A stretch of DNA of 64,000 bases, taken from NCBI GenBank assembly GCA_039111635.1, contig JBCAQO010000003.1, forward strand, positions 3,038,001 to 3,102,000, in the 5' to 3' direction. The stretch is from Heterobasidion occidentale (lineage: Eukaryota; Basidiomycota; Agaricomycetes; Russulales; Bondarzewiaceae). The notes under the pieces were generated by a model. That model was given only the letters and a program-made list of their open reading frames with translations, ran no database searches and was not told the DNA's origin. Shown in pieces: positions 41,931 through 53,346 of this stretch; the stretch's first letter is position 1, and each line of letters starts with the position of its first letter. A program made the position numbers and the translations under genes.

Positions 41931-42484
41931 TGTTCTTTAGTCCAAGTCCACGAAGGTCCTACCGGTTCTGAGACAAGATGCGGTTTCGTCCGCTGGGGAA
42001 TCTTGTCACCGCGTAGTTTCGCTAGCCATGCCTTCCTGGTAGGCTCTTCCCTTGCCTTGGTAAACCCATATGGTTGTTGGCAATCTCTGGGGCACCGATC
42101 AAAGTGTACTTCACGGCGCCTCCACCCGATGGAGGGGTCGTGGTATTTCAACCAATCCGTTCCTAGGAGGATGTCGTCTTTCCCTAGATTGGTGATGAAC
42201 ATCTGGACGCGCTCGGTGTGAGTTCTCCCCCGTCTATCCTTGACGGTGAGATTTGCGTCCAGGCCTCGTCGAATGAGGCCTGCCTTGTTGATGGTGTCAT
42301 CGACGTTGCAAACGCGGATGGGGCGGTTCAAAGGGTAAGTGGGAAGATTGTGCTTCTGTACCCACCTCTCGTTTACCAAAATCCCTTCGCATGCTGAGTC
42401 GATGGTGGCTCTGGCTCCAGCGCTTCTTCCTTGAGTTGTTAATCGCACGTCAAGTCGAATGGGGGTAATAATGTGACTATTCAT
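41702..42484 (-). pseudogene. Element C protease region
   Basis: From ATG 42484, with TIDSACEGILVNERWV and DDILLGTDWLKYHDP. It continues past CPRDCQQPYGFTKAREEP in one frame, showing that B lost a base here. The deletion near 41787 then throws it out of frame with RT. Confidence 0.85.
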
Positions 42485-42614
42485 TGCTCCGATTCGAATA
42501 TATGACGGGGAATCATACTCGAGTTTCCTCGACCCTCTCTCTTTGGCTGGTGAAGGAGAGGTCAGGAAAAATCCTCTGCCAGATCCACCAACATCTTCTT
42601 TGCCTCCGCCTTCC

Positions 42615-42971
42615 CTACTTCTTGGAAGAGCGCTCGGACGCCATCAGTATCACTGACGGGTCCGTTTCCTTGAACTGGAGTTTAAACCTGACAAGGAAGT
42701 CGTCCCAAGTTCCTACGGTCTTGGGCGGGGTCGCCCCTACTGTCTTCTTTAGGAAGCTCTCTGCCCATACGCCGGCTGTCCCGTATCTCATGCACGAGAG
42801 AGCGAGGGAAACTTTATCTGTGTCCGTCTTGTATCGGTCCGATTCTGTTGTAAAAAGGAGGAGGCAATTCATGATGAATTTCTGTGATTGTGTTCGGTCC
42901 CCTTCGAAGTTATCAGGGAGTTTGAGCTTGCCCCTTCCCGACGAGACGGGGGGGTCTGTAGGATTTGACAT
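42615..42971 (-). pseudogene. Element C Gag, internally deleted
   Basis: Starts at ATG 42971 like B Gag, and after LVRFKLQFKET jumps to the far 3' end (SVILMASERSS) in the wrong frame. About 805 bp, including the zinc knuckle, are missing; the breakpoints share a CGTT microhomology. Confidence 0.85.
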
Positions 42972-43442
42972 AATGTTTCGGGTGTTGATCGGTGTTTGAA
43001 TATCCGAGGATTCGGACTCGGATGTTCCTTCTTCTTCCTCCGATGTGTCCGGGATTTCCGGTTCGGGGTTCCTGTACTGGGGTGGCTCTACCCAGTCTTC
43101 TGCTGTTTCGTCCCAAGCCCACTCAGCTTCTGTTCCGTCTTCTCTTGTGAAGAAGTATCGTCCTTCTCGGTACGAGCAGTTATCAAAGTTTGGGGGTGCT
43201 GGCCGATTGGTGTCGGAGTAATACCAGCGGTTTTCTCTTTGATGGATAGGACGATTGTTCTGTCGAAGTTGGTTATGGGTTCGTCTAGTGCCTGGTGGAA
43301 ATCCTAGGCCTAGGTCTTGCTCCAGGATGTGTGAAGTAACTCTCTTCGGTGGGGGTCTATGCCACCGATGAGGGTTGTGAGAAAGAGTGTGGCAGCAAGC
43401 AGAGTGTGGTGCAAGGTAGGGGCAAAAGCGAGTCTATTCTAG

Positions 43443-44062
43443 TGTTATGAACTGCTCGTTCAATAACCCAAGAGTAACAGGTTCTTCCCTAGGTCGCACA
43501 GTGGACTGAGTGGGGGGCGAAGTCTCGACTGTATCAGGCGATGATACAGGAGGGGATAGTGATTGGCTCTAAGAATCCTGTATGCGTAGATACAGGGGAA
43601 CGAAGAGATTCGTATTCGAAGATACGAATGAACGAAGAGAATAGACTGAAGATCCTCAGCCTATTCTATGGGCCTTATATACTGTATAGGGTATAGGGTA
43701 AGAGTCCATGTGCTTCTCCAGGTTTCCATCCTAGGAGAGCTGTGGCCGCCGTCTTTCCCTCCGGCGCCTACTCTTGTACTTCTCTAGTCGCACTGATCCA
43801 TCATGGTGCGACGAGGTGCTTACCCATAAGCCCTAAGCCCATGGCATGTGAATGCCTCTCATATTACTGTGCGAACCTCCGTGAGCCTCATGTCCCTCTC
43901 ATATAGCCTCTACCGATGTCTTGAAGAACCATCGGTCTTGTCGGCTCCTAAGGACATGCCGAATACCTTGATGTACGCTCCGTGGTGGAGCCGCCTAGCA
44001 TGTGATGCTTGATCCATCGGTTAGACCAGCCGCGGAGGGCCCCGATCGGTCAAGTCATAACA
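43443..44062 (-). repeat. LTR of element C, 5' copy
   Basis: 620 bp, TGTTATG...CATAACA, related to the B LTRs but with substitutions and an extra piece of about 40 bp near 43570-43625. The flank CACCT (44063-44067) would be one target copy; its partner was lost. Confidence 0.88.
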
Positions 44063-44933
44063 CACCTGTTCTTTCTCGAGACGGTCATATACCTGTAGAT
44101 TTCGATGTATATTAAGTTCAAGATCTAATAAAATCAATGAGAACATACCGCGAGCTCGTCTGGAGAAAGTTCGGACCAGTAGGCATTGAATTCATTGGTT
44201 GTCCCTTTCGGAAATTGTTCTTTCCATTGTCGTGCACATATGTTTCTGTGTGCGATGCTATTATGTGTGCGGCAGCACTGCATACACAGTAGAGAGTAGA
44301 TCACATACCTTGTGACGAGTTGCTTCCCTATGCGTAGAACTCCGTTACCGACACCCCTTTTCCGGTAAGCAGGAACTTTTGATGCTTGTGCAGATGAAGA
44401 AGCATTTGGCGTGCAGATCTGACTCCTCGGTTCTGATGCTAAGCATGGTAAGAAGTTAGTACATCATTGAAGGAGTTGAAGTCGACAGTGTTACCTGAGG
44501 TAACTGCTGCCGGCACTGCTGCTGCTGCTGTTGTTGTTGTTGCTGCTGCTGCTGCTGCCGCTGCCGCTGTTGTGATTGTTGCCGCTGCTGTTGTGGTTGC
44601 TGCTGCTACTGGTGCCGGTGAAAGTAATGTTGCTGCCGCTGCTGCTGTTGCTGGTGTTGTCTGGGTGTGCGCGCAGAGGAAATATGGATCTGTTCATGAT
44701 CTGATTCCATCGATGACAGGATGAAGCTCGAGCCGTGCACCAATGGCTCTACAAGATTCTGTTAGCACCCAATGTTTCAAAAGATCAAAGTTCTTGATAG
44801 CATTGGAATTCTGGAGGTACAACTTGTAGAAACTTGAAAGAGTGCGAATGCAGCCGCGAGTCGTCTCGTCGTAAGGAAAAAATTCAAAGACTATTTGATT
44901 ATGTAACATCCGACTTTCGCTAAACAATCGCAA
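44063..44933 (-). pseudogene. Unidentified host gene split by element C
   Basis: Minus-strand exon-like pieces: 44694-44933 (CIRTLSSFYKLYLQNSNAIK), a glutamine-rich microsatellite part, a piece near 44300-44430 ending GVGNGVLRIGKQLVT before GTATGT, a piece near 44150-44245 (ICARQWKEQFPKG, EFNAYWSELSPDELA) before a GTATGT donor, then YDRLEKEQ directly after a CAG acceptor until the LTR of C at 44062. The W...FP.G...F..YW..L...E pattern is loosely HMG-box-like, but no family is claimed. The remaining 3' exons are not found in the window. Confidence 0.4.
44515..44660. repeat. CTG/GTT trinucleotide microsatellite
   Basis: Runs of GCTGCTGCTG and GTTGTTGTT with interruptions. On the minus strand one frame is glutamine-rich but contains a TAG; other frames give poly-Ser/Asn or poly-Ala. 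Confidence 0.85.
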
Positions 44934-45057
44934 CTGGTCGATACAGATAGACCAATGTTAGACCACGCTCTACCGTACTATCTCATGAGACACAGGGAGT
45001 TCTCACTCGTTCTGGTTCGATCTCGCAATATCGGGTTTTCACTGGGGCTCAAACTTC

Positions 45058-47443
45058 AAGTACCCTCACTCGGCTCAGAACACTTGTCGCACGAGTCAGA
45101 TTTCACAACGCTCGATCTTGTGGGATACAAAAAGGGTGCACAACTATCGTATTGCCAGGTACGTACTTGGTCCCGCAGCATCTCGCCAGGTGTCTCGCGC
45201 TCTTCTACTGTCTACATATCACCGTCTCAGAACAAGCCTCAGCAGATTTATGTGACCAAATTTTGTTCATTCGAATTGTCTTCTTTTCATTTCCAGGTTC
45301 TCCTTCACATCACTGGCCACCACCTAAATCTACCGAATTTTTGACAAAGTTTGAACGGCAAGATGATGATATCAAAGTGAGTGATCCACTGTTTGATCAG
45401 ACTCTCAAGACTCGACTCATGACACGATCGTCGTTATTCTATCAGTGCTCTGGATTTTTGGAAACAGGCGGCAAATATCCGCTTCAGTGTGCTGGACACT
45501 CTTATCGCCTCCTCTGTCCCTGGCAGAACCGATACAGATTTCTTCAAGATCGCAGATGAGGAGATTTCCGCATTGCTGACGGTCTTGTCCTCCTTTCGCA
45601 TGCGACGGAACAGATTGTCTCCCGTCTCCCGTCTTCCTCCCGAGCTCTTGGCACGCATATTCTCCTTTTCAGCGGCAATTGATACACCTTCGTCTCAAGC
45701 CTTGGGATGGATAAGGGTAACTCATATTTGCAGTCACTGGAGGCGGGTCGCGTTAAACCATTCGGCGCTTTGGGCGAATGTCAGCCTCAAGATTGGCTCT
45801 CGATGGGCTGATGAGATGATACAACGCGCAAAGCTAGTACCATTGATCATCCGACTTCACGCTTTTGGCTCTATACCAGTCAGTGAGATGGCTGTGCGTG
45901 TTCTCCATTCCCATCTAGGTCACACAGCTGAACTCTGTTTGAATGGGTATATAACATATCTTGAGCCCATCGCGGAGACACTTACAGCCTCGGCTCCGTT
46001 GTTAGAAACGGTGGAGATTTCTTGCTTCACTGCGGAATGTGTGCACCTCCCTCTTGATCTATTTGGCCATCATGCCCCACGCCTTCGCTCAGCGTGTTTC
46101 TATGGATGCAGCACTCCTTGGTCCTCCCCGCTTTTGCGCAATCTGTCCCGCTTGAAGATCAACCTTTCACCATACCAGCGTTCCACTTCTGGTGTGCCTT
46201 ACCTTCCCTCGCATGAAGAATTCTTCGATCTACTAGCAAACATGTGTCAGCTGGAATCTTTATCTATCGACGAATACTTCCCTCGGTACCTCCCGAGGGC
46301 GACTGCATCCAGTCGAATGAGACATCCCATCATCAAGCTACCTCACCTATCGTTTCTCAAGCTGGGCGGTCGATGGTCGGATTGTGCCCCCGTTCTCGGA
46401 AGCATCGAAGTTCCTGCCACATCGAGAATCATTCTTGACTGCCGTGATTTGGATACTGATGGTTTCAACAGCATGCTTCTCCCGATTTTTGCGAGACACA
46501 GCGGCAAGACAGGAGATGCGTTGCCTATGCGCACCCTTCTCATGGACGTCGATCATGATGAAAGAGACGACACAGTCATCAACATTGTGGGGTGGACCAC
46601 ATCCGATGTTCTTAACTCAAATACACTGTGGTGGGACGATAAATTGGTGGTGTCTGGTATTGGCCTTTTGTTCCATATTTGTCTGTGCTACTCCAGTGCG
46701 GTCACCTCACCATACAATCTGAGCGGCCCAGACACCCTCAAGGCGATCCTAAAAACTCTTCACATCCAGGAAACGTCAATACTGTGTTTCGGACTTGAGT
46801 CACGGGCCCCGGAAGGCTACCTCTCGATTTTTGAACAGCTGGAATCAGCCCAGCGCTCGGAGCACGTAGCTTGCGAAGCTAACGCTTGCTCGGTTTTCAG
46901 CTCCGCACTCGCGCACACGTCCATGTCAGAGGGCGGGCCTATCGATGCTCATGACCCGGCGGTTCCCTTCCCCCGACTTCGATGTGTCAAGCTGTCGGCT
47001 CGCTCACAAGAAGTCGGAGCGAGAACGCGCTCGTACACAAGTTCGACTAGCCAAGTGGTTTCCGTGGATAAGCTGGTGGAAATTCTCGAACGACGCGAAG
47101 CGTTGGGAGTTCCTTTGGAGCGCCTGGACATTCGAATGTTGCCAAGCAGCATATATTGCAAATCCCTAGATCAACTCAGAGCAGCTTCTGAGCACACTGT
47201 GATTGAAGTGGCGGGCTTATAATGTCCAGAGAAGGATTGTCGGATAGGTTTTTCGAGGGAGCGCCTTTGATTCGCAGGGCTGTGGATCATGTTTTCGCAG
47301 TCCAGGCCAGATGGTACCACGTAGAGGCCGCCAGGATGTAGTGTAAGTGTTCAATTGTAACAAAATGTATAGCGAAATGTTATGGGAGATTGCCAGAATC
47401 AAACAAGACAATTTTAGACTAGTGTGACGGACACAGATTCTCC
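45058..47443. repeat. Duplicated F-box segment, right copy
   Basis: Counterpart of 10855-13305 in the same orientation, covering promoter-side DNA, coding region and about 220 bp downstream. Confidence 0.85.
45363..47222 (+). CDS. F-box protein, full-length copy
   Basis: Exon 1 is 45363-45376 (ATG ATG ATA TCA AA), the intron is 45377-45445 (GTGAGT...CAG), and exon 2 is 45446-47222. The joined frame gives MMISNALDFWKQAANIRF and continues without stop. The F-box at about residues 60-110 reads LPPELLARIFSF, then ICSHWRRVALNHSALW. The rest is LRR-like (LPHLSFLKLGGRW, PFPRLRCVKL) and ends IEVAGL. About 597 residues, a usual size for this Agaricomycete family. It would recruit substrates to an SCF ubiquitin ligase; the substrate is unknown. 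It differs from the left copy by scattered substitutions and by lacking the premature stop. The GTG at 45489 is not needed as a start. Confidence 0.85.
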
Positions 47444-47612
47444 ACAGCGCCATAGTGTTGAACATTCCGAAAGTTCAGGTGAGTCGTGCACACGGCGTCT
47501 CCGTCCAAGATTCAGAGGCCACGATCAACTTCCGCATCCAAGTCACCAGCTCCTGCTGACTCTTAACGAGCAACGCCGTCGCACCCCCAGTGTTTCGCGA
47601 AAACGACTGGTC
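47223..47612. other. Downstream flank, nothing recognised
   Basis: The first 220 bp are shared with the left F-box copy. No gene is visible before the uncertain ORF. Confidence 0.4.
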
Positions 47613-48146
47613 ATGTACCACAATGAGGAACCCAGAGCCTTCATCTCTCGCATCCCCAGCTTGCCCATCGGCCTCGTCTCGCTAGATGCTGCGCTCCGGG
47701 CATCGCTCAAGGACGAGGCAGCCCTACGCGAGCTCTTCGCAACTGACGAGACGCGGGCCTCCACATCGGCAAGCACAGCGTTGGCCAGACTCCCTCAGGC
47801 TTACGGTCGCGACCTAGCGGCACTTGGCCCATCGCTTCGAAGGCGGGTGGGGTTGGCAGCATGTTGGGCACCGTCAAGCCACCGCAGAACGCCTATTGCC
47901 CCGCGCGTCCGCAGGCGCAATTCACGTGGAGGTGCCGAGGCTGCGGAGGGCATTCGACACGCTGCCCTGATACCTGCCGCTCGTGCAGGTCAAAACGCTC
48001 GCCGCGCCATGCACAAGCCTGCAAATTCCGCGGAGACGATGCCGGTCTGCGACGGTGAGCCTGGGCCTCGAACTTCCGGATGGGGGCCCGATCGCGACCC
48101 ACAGCGCCGCGCCGCGCGGCTCCTATGCTGGTCGCCAGATCGATAG
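47613..48146 (+). CDS. Hypothetical ORF, uncertain
   Basis: ATG 47613 opens 177 codons (SRIPSLPIGLVSLDAALRAS at the start), turning Arg/Ala-rich later. An alternative frame over 47861-48058 has Cys/His clustering (CRGCGGHSTRCPDTCRSC), so an intron or frame switch is possible. No family was recognised; coding status is doubtful. Confidence 0.25.
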   Translation: MYHNEEPRAFISRIPSLPIGLVSLDAALRASLKDEAALRELFATDETRASTSASTALARLPQAYGRDLAALGPSLRRRVGLAACWAPSSHRRTPIAPRVRRRNSRGGAEAAEGIRHAALIPAARAGQNARRAMHKPANSAETMPVCDGEPGPRTSGWGPDRDPQRRAARLLCWSPDR

Positions 48147-49470
48147 TGCTCAATAGTGAGCAGAAGGAGAACGTAAGCGCAGGGCGTCGTCGACGGTGGT
48201 GGCAAAAGAAGACAGGATGACGAATCGCAGGCCGGCGTCCTATTCCTGACTAGCACCAGAGACGAATTCGGTCACTCGATAGAACGTAGGATGTAGGAGC
48301 ATGTGTCGGACGCCGTGGATCTTCTTGTCTCTCTCTATTGTGGCGCAGTCGAGCAAAGCTGCTTCATATTCAGTACGAATGTGTCGTGTTCGTCACGGCA
48401 CGATGCGTAGCAGGCCTTGTGGACTCGAGTTACATTAGTTGCTCTCCAGCTTGATGTATGACAAGTGAAATGAACATATAGACTGTTCATACTGCCTCAC
48501 GGCCCCTACTATCCCCGTTATTCCTGTAGATTCGGATGAGATCGTCTGGGTCCAAGGGGAGAAGGTTCCATCCTGCTCAGCATGGCCTGTCGAGCAATAT
48601 ACTGAGCACTAACCTTGCCGAGCCGGGTCCTTCTTGGTACGTACGTTTCACGGATTCATTTATCATCGTTCCAATTGAATACAGGACCTAGAACGGACCT
48701 CGTAGGATGTCCCAAGACCTCATGGCCTATCACGACCATTCTCAAGAGCAGGCGGACTTCCTCTCAGTCCCGCACATATTTTATATCATGGGAATATAAT
48801 GACTCTAATTCCATGAGAGTAGACATCCACACGTTGCGCGATGAGGGGAGCGCGGCGACATGCGGTCACAGCGAGGCTGAGTCGGAAGGGCCCTGCATTG
48901 GACAATATCGATTGCGAGGGCTCGCAGGATTACATCGAGGGAGTCCGCACCTCTGTTTGTGCCCGTCCTATCGTGGGTCCAATGAAGCTGTTTCTGTTGG
49001 CTGGCCAGAGTGGCAGAACGCACGAACGGCATTCTCAAGTCACATGCGAGGATGCAGTTGCGGGGTACATACCCAATACCACGGGGAGAAGCTGGCGAGT
49101 GAGATGTTCCTTTGGGAGACGAAGTGAGGAACAACGTTGTGGTAGACTCACAGCATGAGAATTACGCGTATACGGGACAAATGAGTGTCGGACTCAAGCT
49201 ACAAGGAACTCGGCAAGTGCGCTCGGGAGTCGAGGCGACTCGGGCGACGCAAAGCGAGCCCCAAAAGCATGTCGCGGACATCGAAACGACGCAGTGTGGT
49301 TAGCTGCACATGTTTCGTATAACAGTGACGCGTCCGAAATGGTACGGCGCACGATGTGCTCCTGGTGCACGGTGCACGGCAGCTGGCACGCGTCGGGAGC
49401 AGAAGGCGGACGTGTCCAACCGCGTGGGCGCCTCCTTCCTTATGCGGCCACGACGCGCTCGCTCGCCACG
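48147..49470. other. Intergenic, nothing recognised
   Basis: Only short overlapping frames without domains. Confidence 0.4.
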
Positions 49471-50052
49471 ATGCCCGACGCGTTCACCTTCGGCAGCCTC
49501 TTCAAAGCCCTCCAGGCGCTCCACCACCGCCGTGTCAAGACGCCCCCCCAACGCGTGCCCTCCGCGCGCGCTTGCCGTGCCCACGCAGGCACACGCAGGC
49601 GGCGCGCGCTCATGCTCATGACGGACTACCGTGCTGCGAGCGTCGCGCTGCGTGCGTGCGGCGAGTATGGGCTCGCGCCGGACGCGAAGGCGTTCCACAC
49701 CGTCATGGGCATGCTCATGGCGCACATGCACGTCGAACTCGTGCGCGAGCACGTGCCGGGCGCGCCGGATGCGCAAGCGGCGCTTCTGCTTCGCCCGAAC
49801 GCGGCGGGACGCGCGCCCAAGCCCACCTTCGCCGTTCCGCATGCCATCGCGCGCTTCGAGCCCTGCGAACCCCTTGGGGCATCCACCCGCTCACGCGGCG
49901 CGGGAGATGGCGCCCGCGCTGTCGTGCGCGGCCTACAGAGGAAGCCGACGCGCGTCGAGCGGAAGCACGCGGAGCGCGTACGGCGGCTGCGCGAGAGCGA
50001 GTGGTTGGCGGCGCTGGCGGAGGGCGACCTGGGTGTGTGCGTGCCGCGGTGA
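49471..50052 (+). CDS. PPR-like protein fragment
   Basis: From ATG 49471 (MPDAFTFGSLFKALQALHHR) the frame runs 193 codons. PDAFTFGSLFKAL and YGLAPDAKAFHTVMGML have the spacing and helix-pair look of pentatricopeptide motifs, with ALMLMTDYRAASVALRACG between. The C-terminal part is basic. It is much shorter than usual fungal PPR proteins, which act on organellar RNA, and no upstream repeats were found, so it is probably a remnant or the last exon of a decayed gene. GC content is high compared with the neighbours. Confidence 0.45.
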   Translation: MPDAFTFGSLFKALQALHHRRVKTPPQRVPSARACRAHAGTRRRRALMLMTDYRAASVALRACGEYGLAPDAKAFHTVMGMLMAHMHVELVREHVPGAPDAQAALLLRPNAAGRAPKPTFAVPHAIARFEPCEPLGASTRSRGAGDGARAVVRGLQRKPTRVERKHAERVRRLRESEWLAALAEGDLGVCVPR

Positions 50053-50547
50053 CGAGTGGTGTGTCGCTGACATGCTTCGCAGGGCTCGACTAGCGTCGTC
50101 GCGATCCGCCTGCGCTATGGCTCATCCGCTTCACAAACCTTTCGGGGCCTGGCAGAGCCACCGCCACGCCCCTGGGATGCCTGCATAGTGTTCTATTCCC
50201 GGCACACATCCGATATACGTACCTTATGACACGCTTTGCGTCTCGGTATTCGATTAAAAGCCCTGTGTCCGCTCGCAGGTATACACGCTCTGAGCCCTCG
50301 AGGCCGTGAGCGCGCTTTCTTTCGACTGACAACTCGACGCAGAAGGCGACAATCTACCCCACCGCCCGTTAACATGTGCACATACATATATCATTCACGA
50401 CTCTCAACCTTGACTCAGGTTGCGGCAGTCAAGGGGGACTAACAAAACTCGTCTGCATGGCATGATGTTCTGACCCAATCTGAGTGTTCGCAATGGATCA
50501 CGTCTTTATTACATGCACATGGAATCATACGGCTGAAGACCGCGACG
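50053..50547. other. Spacer, nothing recognised
   Basis: Overlapping short frames continue out of the GC-rich PPR-like piece. No separate gene is supported. Confidence 0.4.
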
Positions 50548-52725
50548 ACTCGCATCTCGGTCTCCGATTTGAACATCGCCCGAGGGGACCCTGAATGTAT
50601 ACACGAGCCAGTTTGCCAATCGAAAGCAGTAAACGTGGATGAGGCGGAGGGCTAGCCGAAGGGACTACTGCCTATAATCGTCAGCGCCTTTACATGAGAA
50701 AAGTAAACGACCCACCGGCGCAAGCGACTCGGCGCCGGCGTCCTTCGATCTACGTCCTCGCTCGCTTGCTCCAAGCCAGCACGGTGCAATGCGACCGAGA
50801 GCAGCGAACGTGGAAGAAGCGGAGAGCTTGCCGAAGGAACTGCCTGGAATCATCAGCGCCGTTATCTGAGAAGAGTAAACAACCCACCGGCGCAAGCCCG
50901 AGTTGCCTGCGTCCGTCGAAGTGCATCTTGGCTTGCAGCCAGCGCGGTGTAATGCCGTAGTCACTTGAAGAACCTAGAAGGGGGGAAAAAGTCTCGCCCG
51001 AAGGCGAGAAGGAGGAAAAAATTATGGTGCCGCAATAATGCGGCACCTGGGGAATGCGATCCCATCCGCCCTCGGATCCCACCCGTGCGTATACATGGGT
51101 CGTCTTCCAACCCCGGGATATGAAACCTGCTAAAAAATCAAAAACGGCTGCGTGCCCGCCCACAACCGGTGCCCACCTGGTGTGTTTCGCAGCTAAAGCA
51201 CGTACTTACGCCTGGGACACAGCGCGAGGTCATATAGGCCCCGCCACTGCAACCATCGACGCCCTTGCCGCCACCTGGACGCCAGACCCACGGCTCTCCA
51301 TAGCTCACCCGTCGACCAAGGTGGATCCACCGGGGGCGGTCACGCGGTCCCGAAGGTACCGGCTCCTATACCACCCGCCTTCCCCTAGCCATGGGACGGT
51401 GGGGCCCAATCGCTCCCTGCAAGCGGAGAGGCTCTTATAACGGCAGCAAACCGATGCGCGAGCTGGACCTCCTCTGTGTAATGCAGCGCAGGCCGCCCTA
51501 AAGGACGGGCTCGAAAGCCACGATAGCATCTAGAGGAATGAACAGGTCAGAACGGATGTCGCCGCGGGATCGGAGGGCAGCCAACTCACAATTTTATCCA
51601 CGGATTCCTGTCATCTCCCTTTTGGAGGCAACTGCAAGGACATGGTCGCGAGTCAGCATGGAGCGCCAGAGCAAGGAACAATCGACGTACATCTTGCCCT
51701 TTTTATCCTTCTTTATTCTGCCAGCCATGCGTGCCTATGTGAACACAAAGCTCGATAAGATGCAGATGGACGTACTTTATATTGTCTTGAGTTCTGTATG
51801 CTTATAGGCGTAGGGTCTGATGGAGAGGCGTCATTGAGGGCGAGGTGGGAGAAAACAGATGATGAGCGACGTACCGTGTTAGGACCCTCGCTAACTGAGC
51901 CATGCCCGTGTGAGTGTGGGTCATGACTACTGTCGTTGATCCATGCCACAGTATTGTGGACTTTCCGGAGATGTTATGTATATTCTACGAACCGTCAGCG
52001 ATGAGAGGGAGGGTGGCGTACGTACGCCGTAGGTGGGCCACACGCCACGGAAAATTTGCATCCGGCGAGGCCACTAGTGGCGGATGGTGTGAGCGCGTTC
52101 AAGGTGAGTGGAATTGGCGCAGGCGTACCGAGGAGATCGTGGTGGTCGAGGGAGAAGAGGCGACGGAGAGGAACTGCTGTAGGGGGGTGCCTTATATATA
52201 GGACGCGGAGGCGGTCACACCGGTGGACCTTCGAGACACAAGGGAAGGAAATTCACACTCAGCCGGGCGGATTCGGAGCGTGATAGAGGCGTGATGGAGA
52301 GGATAAGGGATCAGTTTAATGGACCCACAGCCGGTGGCCCACTACTGGCGCCTGTGCACGGACCGCGAGGAGGCGGTCCCACCGGATCTTTTTTCTTCCG
52401 GTTCATTTCCAGAACATGGCTTTGTTCTTTAGTCCGTATCAGATGAGGCGGTTACGGGAGGGCAGAGTTGGTGGTAGACCTCAAGCGAGGGGTCGTCGAG
52501 CGTCGCTCCGGAGTCCGATGGCGAGACCAGCAGCGTACGCTGCAGTACGGTACGCACATGGTGTGCACAGCAGCAGTAATTTTTGCCTCAAAATCTATCA
52601 GTTGTGGTCATAACGCGTTGTGGCGCATCCCTCTTAAGACTGTCGCAAGCGGAGACGGCGTTCAAGGTGAACCAAAGAGAGGACCGTCGTTGTGGCGCCT
52701 GGTTGAGTGGGAATTTGAATTCGCC
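50548..52725. repeat. Repeat R, right copy
   Basis: Collinear with 5170-7380. Here the stem-loops are CTCGCC-CGAA-GGCGAG (50993-51008) and a perfect 9-bp stem GGTGCCGCA-ATAA-TGCGGCACC (51026-51047). The tandem units containing GTAAACGACCCACCGGCGCA start near 50685 and 50852. The hairpin of the left unit (5339-5363) is degraded here. Confidence 0.75.
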
Positions 52726-53346
52726 TCAGAAGCATGGTGCACGTGCTGCAAGACCAGGACCTCCGCCACCGTGCGTGGGCCCGCGCTGTTGCCACATCTG
52801 ACTCTGCCACGCTTCCTCCATCTCCTCCTCCGGGCCAGAACACCTAGCTGGATTTCAAGGACAAATCTTCTTTTCACGCTGATTCTTATCGCCGCGGTAC
52901 CTCATGGCTTCTCGAGAGCCATCAACCCTGCGCACTCCGGCACGTTCTGTCAAAAAACCTGACATGAAAAGTCTTTCATGATTTCTCTGTGCGTGCTGAG
53001 GTCTAGCAAGGTCTCAATCGCGCCTTCGAAGGTGAATTCAGTGGATAACTCTCAATGCTAGTTGAGCGTCCTCCAGCCCACCTTAAAGTACTCTTCGGTG
53101 GGTCATTGTTAATTGAGTCGACGGCAATCGGACACGGTCGCAGAGGCGTAAGTACTGCTTTCATATGTACCCCAAACATCCTCTGAATATTGATGAGGAT
53201 ATTCGTTGTACTAACAAAAAGCTCTTATGCGCCACTCAACATGACAGGGCCCAGAAGCTCATACACAATCTCGCCACGTTATTCTGCCCTCCTTCGACCA
53301 CTCGTGGTCAACCAATGCCATCCCCACATCGATCTCACTCTTGCGC
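52726..53346. other. Spacer, nothing recognised
   Basis: No supported coding region; it lies between repeat R and the 3' end of the MYND gene. Confidence 0.4.

Larger units (their letters stand above)
39369..44062 (-). mobile_element. Ty3/Gypsy element C, truncated and decayed relative of B
   Basis: Its 5' LTR is 43443-44062. Internal sequence is closely related to B from the leader to integrase, where it ends at 39369 against the LTR of A. The chromodomain, any accessory ORF, the 3' non-coding region and the 3' LTR are missing. It carries two deletions relative to B (about 805 bp in gag, about 185 bp in the protease-RT linker) and a nonsense codon in pol. It is non-functional. Confidence 0.88.

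Noticed and set aside
44467..44724. Alanine/valine-rich plus-strand ORF
   Set aside because: Translation of a CTG/GTT microsatellite; any frame through it is open and repetitive.
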